Below, piece after piece: positions 25,297 to 32,327 of a stretch of DNA of 33,794 bases (position 1 is its first letter; each line of letters starts with the position of its first letter). Source of the stretch: an uncultured Sphingorhabdus sp. (GTDB lineage Bacteria > Pseudomonadota > Alphaproteobacteria > Sphingomonadales > Sphingomonadaceae); NCBI RefSeq assembly GCF_937872355.1, contig NZ_CALMSV010000074.1, forward strand, positions 1-33,794, written 5' to 3'. The notes under the pieces are model-generated. The model did not search any database. It was not told the origin of the DNA and saw only the letters and a program-made list of their open reading frames with translations. Position numbers and translations under genes: made by a program.

Positions 25297-26273
25297 GCAA
25301 CTATCCTGAGTTTGGGAGATTCAATGGCACCATTGCCCCGCTGGCCGAGCCAGATTTTGACGGCGAGTTTGCCGCCCGCTAGCGTTTCGGTGCGCGCCGG
25401 TACGAGCCCGGTACCGGCAAAAGCCCGCGCCATGCTTTCATCGGTGAAGCCCAAGCGGGCATGGGCGTGGACGCTGCGCAGTTCTTCAAGATCATGGGCG
25501 GCGAAATCGACGACCAGCAATCGTCCTTCGACGGCCAATACGCGTGCCGCCTCTGCAATCGCCCGTTCGGGATGCTGGGCATAGTGCAGCACCTGATGGA
25601 AGAGGATGGTGTCGAAACTGCCGTCGGCGAACGGCAGGGTGTTGAAATCGCCGAGCACGATTTCCGTGTGCGCCTGCACCGTTGCGGCATCTTCCATCCC
25701 GCCCAGCTTGGCGCGTGCGAGCCGCAACATCTCCACACTGTTATCAAGCGCGACGAAGCGTTCGGCATCCCGCGCGAACAATTCGATCATGCGACCGGTG
25801 CCGGTGCCGATGTCGAGCACCCGGCCAACCGGCGCTTCACCCAGCAGCGCGCGCATGGCCGCCTCCACTTCCGCCTCGGCGATGTGGAGCGAGCGGATCT
25901 GGTCCCATTGTTCGGCATGGGCATCAAAATAGGCAGCTGCCATTTCGGTTCGCGCCGAGCGGACTTCTTGAAGTCGCGCCAGATCGCGCAGTACCGGTCG
26001 TGAATCCTCTGTCCCCGGCAGGCTGAACAGCGGCTCGATTGCAGGGTGCGACAACATAGGGCCCGGACGCAGGAAAACCCATGCCCCTTCCCGGCGGCGC
26101 TCCGCGATACCTGCTTCGTCCAAAATCTTGATGTGACGCGATACGCGCGGCTGGCTTTGGCCCAAAATCTGCACGACTTCGCTGACGGAAAGCTCCAACT
26201 GCCGTATCAACAGCGTGATTCGCATCCGCGTCGGATCGGCAAGCGCGCGCATTATGTTGAGCAAAGGCGTCAT
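25293..26273 (-). CDS. ArsR-family regulator fused to a SAM-dependent methyltransferase domain (SahR-like)
   Basis: A 326-residue protein. Residues ~1-95 are an ArsR winged helix (MRALADPTRMRITLLI, then SVSEVVQILGQSQPRVSRHIKIL as the recognition helix region). Residues ~130-300 are a class I methyltransferase fold with motif I VLDIGTGTGRMIELF and acidic VALDNS. No cysteine metal site typical of metal-sensing ArsR proteins is visible in the helix after SVSEV. SahR is described as an ArsR-family repressor of methionine-cycle genes sensing S-adenosylhomocysteine. Position at the head of metF-metH and an operator at its own promoter fit that role. Whether the methyltransferase domain is catalytic or only senses SAM/SAH is open. 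There is no Shine-Dalgarno sequence in front of ATG 26273. Confidence 0.85.
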   Translation of the reverse strand: MTPLLNIMRALADPTRMRITLLIRQLELSVSEVVQILGQSQPRVSRHIKILDEAGIAERRREGAWVFLRPGPMLSHPAIEPLFSLPGTEDSRPVLRDLARLQEVRSARTEMAAAYFDAHAEQWDQIRSLHIAEAEVEAAMRALLGEAPVGRVLDIGTGTGRMIELFARDAERFVALDNSVEMLRLARAKLGGMEDAATVQAHTEIVLGDFNTLPFADGSFDTILFHQVLHYAQHPERAIAEAARVLAVEGRLLVVDFAAHDLEELRSVHAHARLGFTDESMARAFAGTGLVPARTETLAGGKLAVKIWLGQRGNGAIESPKLRIVA

Positions 26274-26281
26274 CGGATTGG

Positions 26282-26310
26282 CATATAAAGAAATCTTTAT
26301 ATCATGTCAA
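26282..26310 (-). promoter_or_regulatory. Promoter of the ArsR-metF-metH operon
   Basis: On the minus strand a consensus -35 TTGACA (26305-26310) is followed after exactly 17 bases by TATATG (26282-26287). Only eight bases separate the -10 element from the ATG at 26273. Transcription would begin within a few bases of the start codon, giving a leaderless or near-leaderless mRNA, consistent with the absent ribosome-binding site. Confidence 0.65.
26283..26302. promoter_or_regulatory. Operator palindrome over the met-operon promoter (probable autoregulatory SahR-like site)
   Basis: ATATAAAGAAATCTTTATAT has 9-bp arms matching perfectly around a central AA. It covers the spacer and -10 element of the promoter, so a bound dimer would block RNA polymerase. 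The adjacent gene encodes an ArsR-family dimeric regulator, the natural candidate to bind it. The site assignment is an inference from symmetry and position. Confidence 0.7.
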
Positions 26311-26507
26311 TTGGCGCAATTGTGACACATTTTTGAACTGCTGGTCGCCAAATGCGGGCATACGGACGCACTCTACGCATTTTGTAGAAAAAACCCGATT
26401 GCGTTAAAAGTTTGAAGCCGCTAGTGCAGCGCTCGCAAGTCAAGCTATGCATAATGCATGCTGCTTGTCAGGATTTTCTGAAGTTCTTTGTTAGGGGGAT
26501 TTCCCAA

Positions 26508-26819
26508 ATGAAAAAGATTGCTGTTTCTCTCGTTCTCGCTTCTGCAATGGCTCTGGCTGCTTGCTCGGGCGCAGAAGAAGCTACCACTGAAGAAGCTGCT
26601 GCTGGTGCAGAAGAAGCTGCTGACGCAGCTGCTGCTGGCGCTGAAGCTGCTACCGACGCTGCTGCTGGTGCAGAAGCTGCTGCAACTGACGCAGCTGCTG
26701 CTGGTGCCGAAGCTGCTGAAGCTGGCAAAGAAGCTGCTGCTGCTGCTGGTGACGCCGCTGCAAAGGCTGGCGACGCTGCCGCTGCTGCTGGCGAAGCTGC
26801 AAAAGAAGCTACCAAGTAA
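26508..26819 (+). CDS. Small Ala-rich repeat lipoprotein
   Basis: A 103-residue lipoprotein. The signal peptide ends in the lipobox LAAC with lipidated C19; residue +2 is Ser, favouring the outer membrane. The 85-residue mature chain consists almost wholly of Ala, Glu, Asp, Gly, Lys and Thr. It is arranged as Gly-led units of 10-12 residues (GAEEAADAAAA, GAEAATDAAA and so on) and then 7-8-residue units (GDAAAKA, GDAAAAA), which predicts one long amphipathic helix. The start at 26508 has AGGGGGA eight bases upstream; the open frame to 26412 is leader. Alanine is coded mostly by GCT, unlike the GC-rich codons of neighbours, and a strong terminator follows. This suggests an abundant monocistronic product. 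An Lpp-like spacer or LEA-like stress protein is possible, but function is unknown. Confidence 0.8.
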   Translation: MKKIAVSLVLASAMALAACSGAEEATTEEAAAGAEEAADAAAAGAEAATDAAAGAEAAATDAAAAGAEAAEAGKEAAAAAGDAAAKAGDAAAAAGEAAKEATK

Positions 26820-26852
26820 TAGCTTCTTAGCTTTCAGCTAGAAATTGAAAGG

Positions 26853-26886
26853 GGCTGTCCTGCATTGCAGGGCAGCCTTTTTCTTT
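26853..26886 (+). terminator. Strong rho-independent terminator after the Ala-rich lipoprotein
   Basis: GGCTGTCCTGC (26853-26863) pairs with GCAGGGCAGCC (26867-26877) as an 11-bp stem with one G-U type mismatch and an ATT loop, followed by TTTTTCTTT. It begins 34 bases after the stop codon. Confidence 0.88.
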
Positions 26887-26920
26887 GCCTCCGCCAACGG
26901 CCAAATGTAACAGCGCAGTC

Positions 26921-27094
26921 ATGCGCAAATGCCTTCCACTGATCCTGTTGCTCTCGGCATGCGGTCCCGCGCCTACCGACCCGGGCCCAGGTGGCGTTTC
27001 CGTCGAGGATGCCAAAGCGCTGGACGAAGCCGCAGCGCGGCTCGAAGAAGAGCAGGCCGATCCGCCTACTCTTGCCGATAAGGTCAGCCAATAG
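26921..27094 (+). CDS. Very small putative lipoprotein
   Basis: A 57-residue protein with a lipoprotein signal peptide (MRKCLPLILLLSAC, lipobox LSAC, lipidated C14). A Pro/Gly-rich linker (GPAPTDPGPGG) and a short acidic helix (VEDAKALDEAAARLEEEQAD) follow. The upstream open frame to 26885 overlaps the terminator region and adds no signal-like sequence, so the start is taken at 26921. No clear Shine-Dalgarno sequence is present. It sits just behind the terminator of the Ala-rich lipoprotein, so it needs its own promoter, and it converges on the beta-lactamase-fold gene with a 3-bp gap. No function can be assigned. Confidence 0.6.
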   Translation: MRKCLPLILLLSACGPAPTDPGPGGVSVEDAKALDEAAARLEEEQADPPTLADKVSQ

Positions 27095-27097
27095 CGA

Positions 27098-28207
27098 TCA
27101 GCGATGGTTCGCGGCGACAGCCCGTGAAACCGCCTGCATCATCGCCATACGCGACGGAATGCCCGAAGTCGTACTCGCGATCATCACCACTACAGCATAG
27201 CGTGTGCCATCCGGCGCGGTCATGATTCCGATGTCGTTGTAACCGGTTGAAACCGGATCCAGTTCCTGTCCGGTACCGGTCTTGTGCCCGAAACGCCACC
27301 CGGGCGGGACACCTGCTTTCAAACGGTTCGGTCCGCTCTTGGTGCGCTCCATCATTGCCAGCAACAAGCGTGTCGAAGCGGGTGAAAGCAATTCACCTTT
27401 GGCCAGGCGGGCCAGCGCGCTGGCAATCGCATCAGGTGCAGCGCCATCTACCGGATCAGCCAGATAGGCATCCAGCGCCGCTTTGCGCCGTTCCAGGGGA
27501 ATTGCGGAGCGCGCCGTATAGAAACGTCTGCCAATGGAATAGTCCTGCTGCCAGCTCATCCCGGCAATCTGGCTTTGCATCAGCCGTTCGCCGGGACCGA
27601 AACGGATTTTCCCCAGCCGCTTGCGTTCGATGAAGTTGCGCACAGCTTCGGGCCCGCCTGCGGTACGTAGCAGGCTGTCATTCGCGGTATTGTCGCTGGC
27701 AGTAATCGCCTGCTCCAACAGGCTCAGAACTGTCTCTTCGATCTCTCCATTGGCAAGTACGCGATCCCGGATCGGTTGGTGGAAAACGGCGAGGTCCGAT
27801 GCTGTGATACGCACTTTCTGGTCAAGTCGAACGCGGCCATTGTCGATCTGATCGAGGATCGTCATTGCCACCCACATTTTGGAGACGCTTTGCTGTGGGA
27901 ACAGTTCGCCCAAGCGCTTTCCTGTTACCCAATCACCGTCAACCCTCTGCACCGCGATACCGGTGCGTCCGGGAAATTGCCGCCATGCGGTATCAATTTC
28001 GGCGATCAGCTGGTCAGGCACAGTCGCGCGAGCCAATTTTGCTGGCTCTGCCGGGCGAGGCGTTGGACGCTGCACAGATGGGGGGGCAGGCGGGGTTACG
28101 ATGATTCGCGGTTTGGACTGCGCCTGCGGCGGGACCTTTGCGGGTGCCGAAACGCAGCCACCAAGGCCCGCAAGCAGCAACAATATCAAAGCTGTTCTAG
28201 CAAACAT
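27098..28207 (-). CDS. Serine beta-lactamase/DD-peptidase-fold lipoprotein
   Basis: A 369-residue penicillin-interacting serine hydrolase. A lipoprotein signal (ILLLLAGLGGC, C18) is followed by a Pro-rich linker (about 25-58). The class A-like domain then shows the SxxK motif SVSK (S107, K110), the SDN triad at 171-173 and KTG at 309-311. Between SDN and KTG I cannot find the ExxLN omega-loop glutamate that deacylates penicillins in class A enzymes, so true beta-lactamase activity is doubtful. A peptidoglycan peptidase or related esterase is an alternative. The start at 28207 gives the signal peptide; the frame stays open to 28447 but that extension overlaps the divergent ATPase gene. It is anchored to a periplasm-facing membrane. 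Confidence 0.8.
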   Translation of the reverse strand: MFARTALILLLLAGLGGCVSAPAKVPPQAQSKPRIIVTPPAPPSVQRPTPRPAEPAKLARATVPDQLIAEIDTAWRQFPGRTGIAVQRVDGDWVTGKRLGELFPQQSVSKMWVAMTILDQIDNGRVRLDQKVRITASDLAVFHQPIRDRVLANGEIEETVLSLLEQAITASDNTANDSLLRTAGGPEAVRNFIERKRLGKIRFGPGERLMQSQIAGMSWQQDYSIGRRFYTARSAIPLERRKAALDAYLADPVDGAAPDAIASALARLAKGELLSPASTRLLLAMMERTKSGPNRLKAGVPPGWRFGHKTGTGQELDPVSTGYNDIGIMTAPDGTRYAVVVMIASTTSGIPSRMAMMQAVSRAVAANHR

Positions 28208-28424
28208 CCACACACCATAGCCCACGAAAATTTTACAAAGCATGACTAGCGGGCAAAGCAGCAGCGGAAAAGCGCTCCAATCAAGCTTTGCGGCCAGTTG
28301 ACTCGACTCATCCGACAAAGCGTTGCCGCATAAATCCAAGGTTATAGGAGTTGATATTACTTGACCTGAACGGGTTGGCGTAGTTGTCTTCATGCAATCG
28401 AAATCATTCACGGGAGCATGTTCA

Positions 28425-29996
28425 ATGTCCGAAGAAGGCCTTTTCATCGGTTCGACAGCCGAAGGCGCACGTCAGGCTATCAACTGGAAAAGAGCCAACC
28501 GGCACGGACTGATCGCAGGCGCAACCGGCACCGGTAAAACCATCACTTTGCAGGTGATGGCAGAGGGCTTTTCGCGCAATGGCGTTCCGGTCTTTGTTTC
28601 CGACGTGAAGGGCGACCTTGCCGGTATGGCAATGGCGGGTGCCGCAACGCAAAAGAACCACGAAAATTTCGTCAACCGCGCAAAAGAGATAGGCGACAGC
28701 GAATGGGTCTATTCGGACAATCCGGTGCAATTCTGGGATCTGTTCGGCGAAAATGGCCATCCGGTGCGGACCACAGTTTCCGAAATGGGGCCGCTGATGC
28801 TTTCGCGGCTGATGGATCTGAACGAGGTTCAGGAAGGCGTGCTGACGATCGCCTTCCATGTTGCCGACAAGGATGGGCTGCTGCTGCTCGACCCCGACGA
28901 TTTGCAGGCGATGCTGGTTAACATCGCCGAACGTGCCGAAGAGATGACCACCACTTATGGTAATGTGTCCAAGCAGAGCGTCGGTTCTATCCAGCGTTCG
29001 CTGCTGCAACTGCGTTCACAGGGCGGCGACCGGTTCTTCGGCGAGCCTGCGCTCGATCTGGATGACTTTATTGCCTGTGACGACAAGGGGCGCGGGGTCA
29101 TCAACATCCTGTCCGCTGAAAAGCTGATGCAGAGCCCCAAGCTCTATTCAACCTTTCTGCTTTGGCTGCTTTCCGAACTGTTTGAAACGCTTCCCGAAAT
29201 TGGCGATCCCGACAAGCCAAAGCTGGTGTTCTTCTTTGACGAGGCGCATCTGCTGTTCAGCGACGCGCCGAAAGCACTGGTCGAGAAGATCGAACAGGTT
29301 GTCCGCCTGATCCGCTCGAAAGGTGTCGGCGTCTATTTCATCACGCAGAACCCGATCGATATTCCTGATACCGTGGCGGGGCAGCTTAACAATCGGGTGC
29401 AGCACAAGCTGAACGCCTTCACCCCGCGTGATCAGGCAGCGGTCAAATCAGCAGCGGAGACCTTCCGCGCCAATCCTGGCGTCGATGTGACCACCGCGAT
29501 CACCGAGTTGAAGGTTGGCGAAGCACTTGTCTCGGTGCTGCAAGCAGATGGTTCGCCGACGCCGGTAGAACGCACGCTGATCAAGCCGCCCGCATCGCGC
29601 ACAGGCCCGCTCGACGCCAAGGAGCGGGGCGTGATGATCGCGACCGACGCGATTGGCGACAAATATGACGATCTGATTGACCGCGAATCTGCTGAGGAAA
29701 TTCTGATGGCCAAGGGCGCCCAAGCCGCCGCTGCCGCAGAGGCGGCAGAAGCCGCCGAGGAACAGGCCAAGGCCGATGCGATTGCTGCCAAGGAGCAGGC
29801 AAAACAGGAAGCAGCTGCAGCCAAAGAGGCTGCCCGCGAAGCCGCGCGTCAGGCGCGTGAGGCGGCCAAGCCCAGCATGGCTGAGAAGATGGTGCAATCG
29901 GCCGCACGGTCAGCGGCGACCTCGGTCGGGCGCCAGCTGGCAGGCAGTTTCGGCAAATCCTTGGTACGCGGAATTTTGGGCAGCCTGTTCAAATAG
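28425..29996 (+). CDS. yjgR: HerA-like ATPase, DUF853/YjgR family
   Basis: A 523-residue cytoplasmic P-loop ATPase of the FtsK/HerA superfamily. Walker A GATGTGKT is at 32-39 and Walker [10 protein letters not shown] at about 267-274 (D272, E273). A sensor-like [12 protein letters not shown] and [13 protein letters not shown] follow. The C-terminal ~90 residues are an Ala/Lys/Glu-rich coiled coil, then a short glycine-containing tail. Length and motif order match E. coli YjgR, whose role is not established. ATG 28425 has GGGAG eight bases upstream; ATG 28392 and ATG 28418 are less well placed. It diverges from the beta-lactamase-fold gene. It is unrelated in detail to the other HerA-type gene at 16275, lacking the HAS barrel and Pro/Gln tail. 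Confidence 0.9.
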   Translation: MSEEGLFIGSTAEGARQAINWKRANRHGLIAGATGTGKTITLQVMAEGFSRNGVPVFVSDVKGDLAGMAMAGAATQKNHENFVNRAKEIGDSEWVYSDNPVQFWDLFGENGHPVRTTVSEMGPLMLSRLMDLNEVQEGVLTIAFHVADKDGLLLLDPDDLQAMLVNIAERAEEMTTTYGNVSKQSVGSIQRSLLQLRSQGGDRFFGEPALDLDDFIACDDKGRGVINILSAEKLMQSPKLYSTFLLWLLSELFETLPEIGDPDKPKLVFFFDEAHLLFSDAPKALVEKIEQVVRLIRSKGVGVYFITQNPIDIPDTVAGQLNNRVQHKLNAFTPRDQAAVKSAAETFRANPGVDVTTAITELKVGEALVSVLQADGSPTPVERTLIKPPASRTGPLDAKERGVMIATDAIGDKYDDLIDRESAEEILMAKGAQAAAAAEAAEAAEEQAKADAIAAKEQAKQEAAAAKEAAREAARQAREAAKPSMAEKMVQSAARSAATSVGRQLAGSFGKSLVRGILGSLFK

Positions 29997-30010
29997 GCAG
30001 GCCCGGAACG

Positions 30011-30045
30011 AAAAAGTGCGGCCGTGTTTTTAGGCACGACCGCAC
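30011..30045 (-). terminator. Rho-independent terminator of the CsgG-like/SH3 gene
   Basis: GTGCGGCCGTG (30016-30026) and CACGACCGCAC (30035-30045) pair over 11 positions with one mismatch. On the minus strand the stem is followed by TTTTT (30015 to 30011). It therefore ends the minus-strand gene whose stop is at 30073, and could also stop the convergent YjgR-like transcript. Confidence 0.7.
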
Positions 30046-30098
30046 GGGTGTCCGTCGAATGCAGATGGGTCGCTATTGCAGGTCTTCGACGGACACCC
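30046..30098. repeat. 14-bp inverted repeat spanning a stop codon
   Basis: GGGTGTCCGTCGAA at 30046-30059 is a perfect inverted copy of 30085-30098. The second arm encodes the Trp-Val-Ser-Val-Glu end of the CsgG-like/SH3 protein. The stop codon (30073-30075) is in the 25-base loop. It directly abuts the terminator stem at 30016-30045. Confidence 0.8.
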
Positions 30099-30927
30099 AC
30101 CCCCGGGTTCCAAAATTATCGGTCATTTCCACAAATAGGCCTTCGCGGTTGCCTGTGGGATTGAGGCTGGTTCCGGCCCGCAGTGCGCGCAGGACTGCAC
30201 TTTCCTTGTTTGCGGCTGCGTACATGCTTGTGTCGACGGCTGCGGTCGCACCTGCCCCGGCTTTTGGTGACGGTGCGGCTTGCGACAGGATTGATGCCTG
30301 CCCGCTGACGGCGTTAAAGGCTTTCATAAAGGCTTCGGCGAGCATTTTACCGTCCTTGCTCGAGCCATAGCCCGCGGCATTTACGCCGCTTTCCCAAGCG
30401 GAAGCCCCGGCAAAAGTAAGAGCGGATTTCTTGACTTCACCACTGCCGCTGACCAAGGTCAGGCCGTTGGCCGGGCTTACGACACGAATGCCGGCTGCAA
30501 CGGTCTTTTTCTTGCCACCCAAGCCGCCAAACATTCCCAGTAACGGTCCTGCGAGCGGCACGCCGCCAACCAGACCCCCGACTGCCCCCGAACGAACCAG
30601 CCCCTCGGTAACCGCCGCCTTGGCAAGGTTGATGCTCTTGTCGACTTCTTCCTTGTCGCCTGCGATCACATTCATCAAATAATTGGCGGGTTCACCGCTT
30701 GCCGGATTGTGCGGCGTGAAGCAGCCCGATTCGAGTGCAAGCGCATTGACCGGCTCGCGGGGGCTCCCCCAACCAAATTTCGTCCAGCCCTGGGTGTCGC
30801 CCTCGACCCCCGCGGTCGGGCCATAATTGGTTTCGCATTTTGATAAATTCAGCGCAGGTTCGTCGTCCTTCGCTCCTGCCCCCGCACACACCGCGACAAG
30901 CGCGGCAAAACCAATCAACTTACGCAT
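30073..30927 (-). CDS. Exported protein with CsgG-like segment and C-terminal SH3 domain
   Basis: A 284-residue protein with a short signal peptide (MRKLIGFAALVAVCAGAGA). The cysteine context VAVC is a poor lipobox, so ordinary export is likelier. Residues ~60-220 resemble the curli-transport CsgG/HfaB family: a glycine-rich hydrophobic stretch (GGLVGGVPLAGPLLGMFGGLGG), a strand pair with IRVVSPANGLTLVSGSGEV, then a helix KMLAEAFMKAFNAV. Residues ~235-284 form a bacterial SH3-like domain ending GTRGWVSVEDLQ. The resemblance to CsgG is by pattern and not proven. SH3b domains often bind peptidoglycan. A GGGAAA ribosome-binding site precedes the start. It diverges from the acyl-CoA dehydrogenase gene. 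Confidence 0.65.
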   Translation of the reverse strand: MRKLIGFAALVAVCAGAGAKDDEPALNLSKCETNYGPTAGVEGDTQGWTKFGWGSPREPVNALALESGCFTPHNPASGEPANYLMNVIAGDKEEVDKSINLAKAAVTEGLVRSGAVGGLVGGVPLAGPLLGMFGGLGGKKKTVAAGIRVVSPANGLTLVSGSGEVKKSALTFAGASAWESGVNAAGYGSSKDGKMLAEAFMKAFNAVSGQASILSQAAPSPKAGAGATAAVDTSMYAAANKESAVLRALRAGTSLNPTGNREGLFVEMTDNFGTRGWVSVEDLQ

Positions 30928-30999
30928 ATTTTCCCAGCCCCCTCGGATTATGCTCTGTGCCGGTTGGATATATCAGTGGACGGGTAAATAATTGTAAGA

Positions 31000-31024
31000 A
31001 CGCAACATGCGCTGTTGGTTGCGT
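31000..31024. repeat. 7-bp inverted repeat in the divergent region
   Basis: ACGCAAC and GTTGCGT flank an 11-base loop, midway between the CsgG-like gene and the acyl-CoA dehydrogenase. It could be an operator half-site pair or a chance hairpin. Confidence 0.3.
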
Positions 31025-31060
31025 CGCATGAAAAAATCGCTGAACAGGCATTGCAATCCT

Positions 31061-31084
31061 CGGTTTAATCGCGCAATTAAACCG
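31061..31084. promoter_or_regulatory. Palindromic operator candidate upstream of the acyl-CoA genes
   Basis: CGGTTTAAT and ATTAAACCG are perfect 9-bp inverted arms around CGCGCA, ending one base before the AGAGAGG ribosome-binding region and 17 bases before the start at 31102. Symmetry and size suit a TetR- or MerR-type regulator of fatty-acid or branched-chain degradation. As RNA it would form a hairpin next to the Shine-Dalgarno sequence. No regulator gene is nearby. Confidence 0.55.
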
Positions 31085-31101
31085 CGAGAGAGGAATCACA
31101 T

Positions 31102-32313
31102 ATGAGCTTGCCCGCCGCCCAAGAACTCGCCGATTTCGAGGCGCAATGCGACGCGTGGTTCCGCGAGCATACCGTCGCCGATCCGGGCTTCATGCTGCCA
31201 TTGACCTTCATGGAGGTTTCGACCGACCAGCAGTTTGATTTCCTGCAGAAATGGCAGAATCAGGTTTATGAGGCTGGTTATATCGGGATGAGCTGGCCCG
31301 CCGAATATGGTGGGCGCGGCATGCATCCGGAATTTCAGCGGATCGCGACGCGGATCATGAAGAAATATGATTCGCCGATCATGCTCAACGCGATCGGCAA
31401 TGGCTGGGCCGGGCCGTTGATCCTAGACATTGGCAGCGAAGAGCAGAAGAAGCGCTATATCAAGCCGATGCTGGCAGCGGAGGAAATCTGGTGCCAGGGC
31501 TTTTCCGAACCTGAAAATGGCTCGGACCTCGGTAACGCGCAAACGCGTGCCGTCCGCGATGGCGACGAATATGTAGTGAACGGCTCCAAGATCTGGACCT
31601 CGCTTGGCGACCGCGCGCATATGATGATCCTGCTCGCGCGGACCAATCCCGACGCGCCGAACAAATATGCGGGGCTCAGTTTCTTCCTTTCGCCTATGCG
31701 TATTCCGGGCATCGAAACCCGGCGGATCAAGAAGCTCACCGGTGAATATGGCTTCGTACAGACCTTTTTCGACAATGCCCGTATCCCGGCCAGCGACATC
31801 ATGGGCGAGGAAGGCCAGGGCTGGCTGGTCGCGATGAAGACGCTCGAATATGAGCGTGGGGCGAAGGCCAATCTAGCGGGGGGTTCCTTCGCCAAGGAAA
31901 TGGATGTCATGGAAATCCTCGACCTTGCACGCAGCGCGCAGCGCGGGGGCAAGCCGTTGCTCGACGACCCCGTGATGCGCGACAAGCTCGTCGAATTCCT
32001 GATCGATGCGCAAGCGCTCAACCTCAACAATGCCCGCAGACGGATGGCACCGCTCAATCAGGACCGCCCGATGGGGCTGTCGCTGATGAACAAATTAGCG
32101 CGGACCGAGTTGGTGCGCGAACTGACGCAATTTGCCTTGCAGTTTCAGGGTACCAAGGCGGGCTATTATGTCGGTGACGAAAATGCCGTCGATGGCGGCT
32201 TCTGGCACCGCAGCTATCTCAACAGTTTCTCTGCTACAATTGGTGGCGGAACCAGCGAAATTCAGCGCAACATCATCGGCGAGCATGTGCTCGGCCTTCC
32301 GAAAACCAAGTAA
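31102..32313 (+). CDS. Acyl-CoA dehydrogenase
   Basis: A 403-residue FAD flavoenzyme introducing the alpha-beta double bond into an acyl-CoA during beta-oxidation. Visible parts are GMSWPAEYGGRGM, the flavin-contact motif CQGFSEPENGSDL (131-143), NGSKIWTSLGD (160-170) and the C-terminal ATIGGGTSEIQRNIIGEHVLGL. The place of the catalytic Glu in short/medium-chain enzymes (YEGT) reads GGGT. The base is therefore probably E251 in EYERG, as in isovaleryl-/long-chain-type enzymes. AGAGAGG precedes the start. It is followed after 14 bp by a crotonase, and then by the start of an acyl-CoA synthetase gene, a coherent fatty-acid or related acyl degradation set. The chain-length preference is unknown. 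Confidence 0.92.
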   Translation: MSLPAAQELADFEAQCDAWFREHTVADPGFMLPLTFMEVSTDQQFDFLQKWQNQVYEAGYIGMSWPAEYGGRGMHPEFQRIATRIMKKYDSPIMLNAIGNGWAGPLILDIGSEEQKKRYIKPMLAAEEIWCQGFSEPENGSDLGNAQTRAVRDGDEYVVNGSKIWTSLGDRAHMMILLARTNPDAPNKYAGLSFFLSPMRIPGIETRRIKKLTGEYGFVQTFFDNARIPASDIMGEEGQGWLVAMKTLEYERGAKANLAGGSFAKEMDVMEILDLARSAQRGGKPLLDDPVMRDKLVEFLIDAQALNLNNARRRMAPLNQDRPMGLSLMNKLARTELVRELTQFALQFQGTKAGYYVGDENAVDGGFWHRSYLNSFSATIGGGTSEIQRNIIGEHVLGLPKTK

Positions 32314-32327
32314 AGAGAGGATAATTC

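Noticed and set aside
26447-26460. ATGCAT-containing near-palindrome with CATAAT upstream of the Ala-rich lipoprotein, as a promoter
   Set aside because: CATAAT could be a -10 element, but no -35 element was found at suitable spacing, so it is not listed as a feature.
26468-26815. Ala/Ser/Pro-rich 115-codon antisense frame under the lipoprotein
   Set aside because: A by-product of the GCT/GCA repeat DNA, which leaves several frames open; it has no start signal or terminator on that strand.
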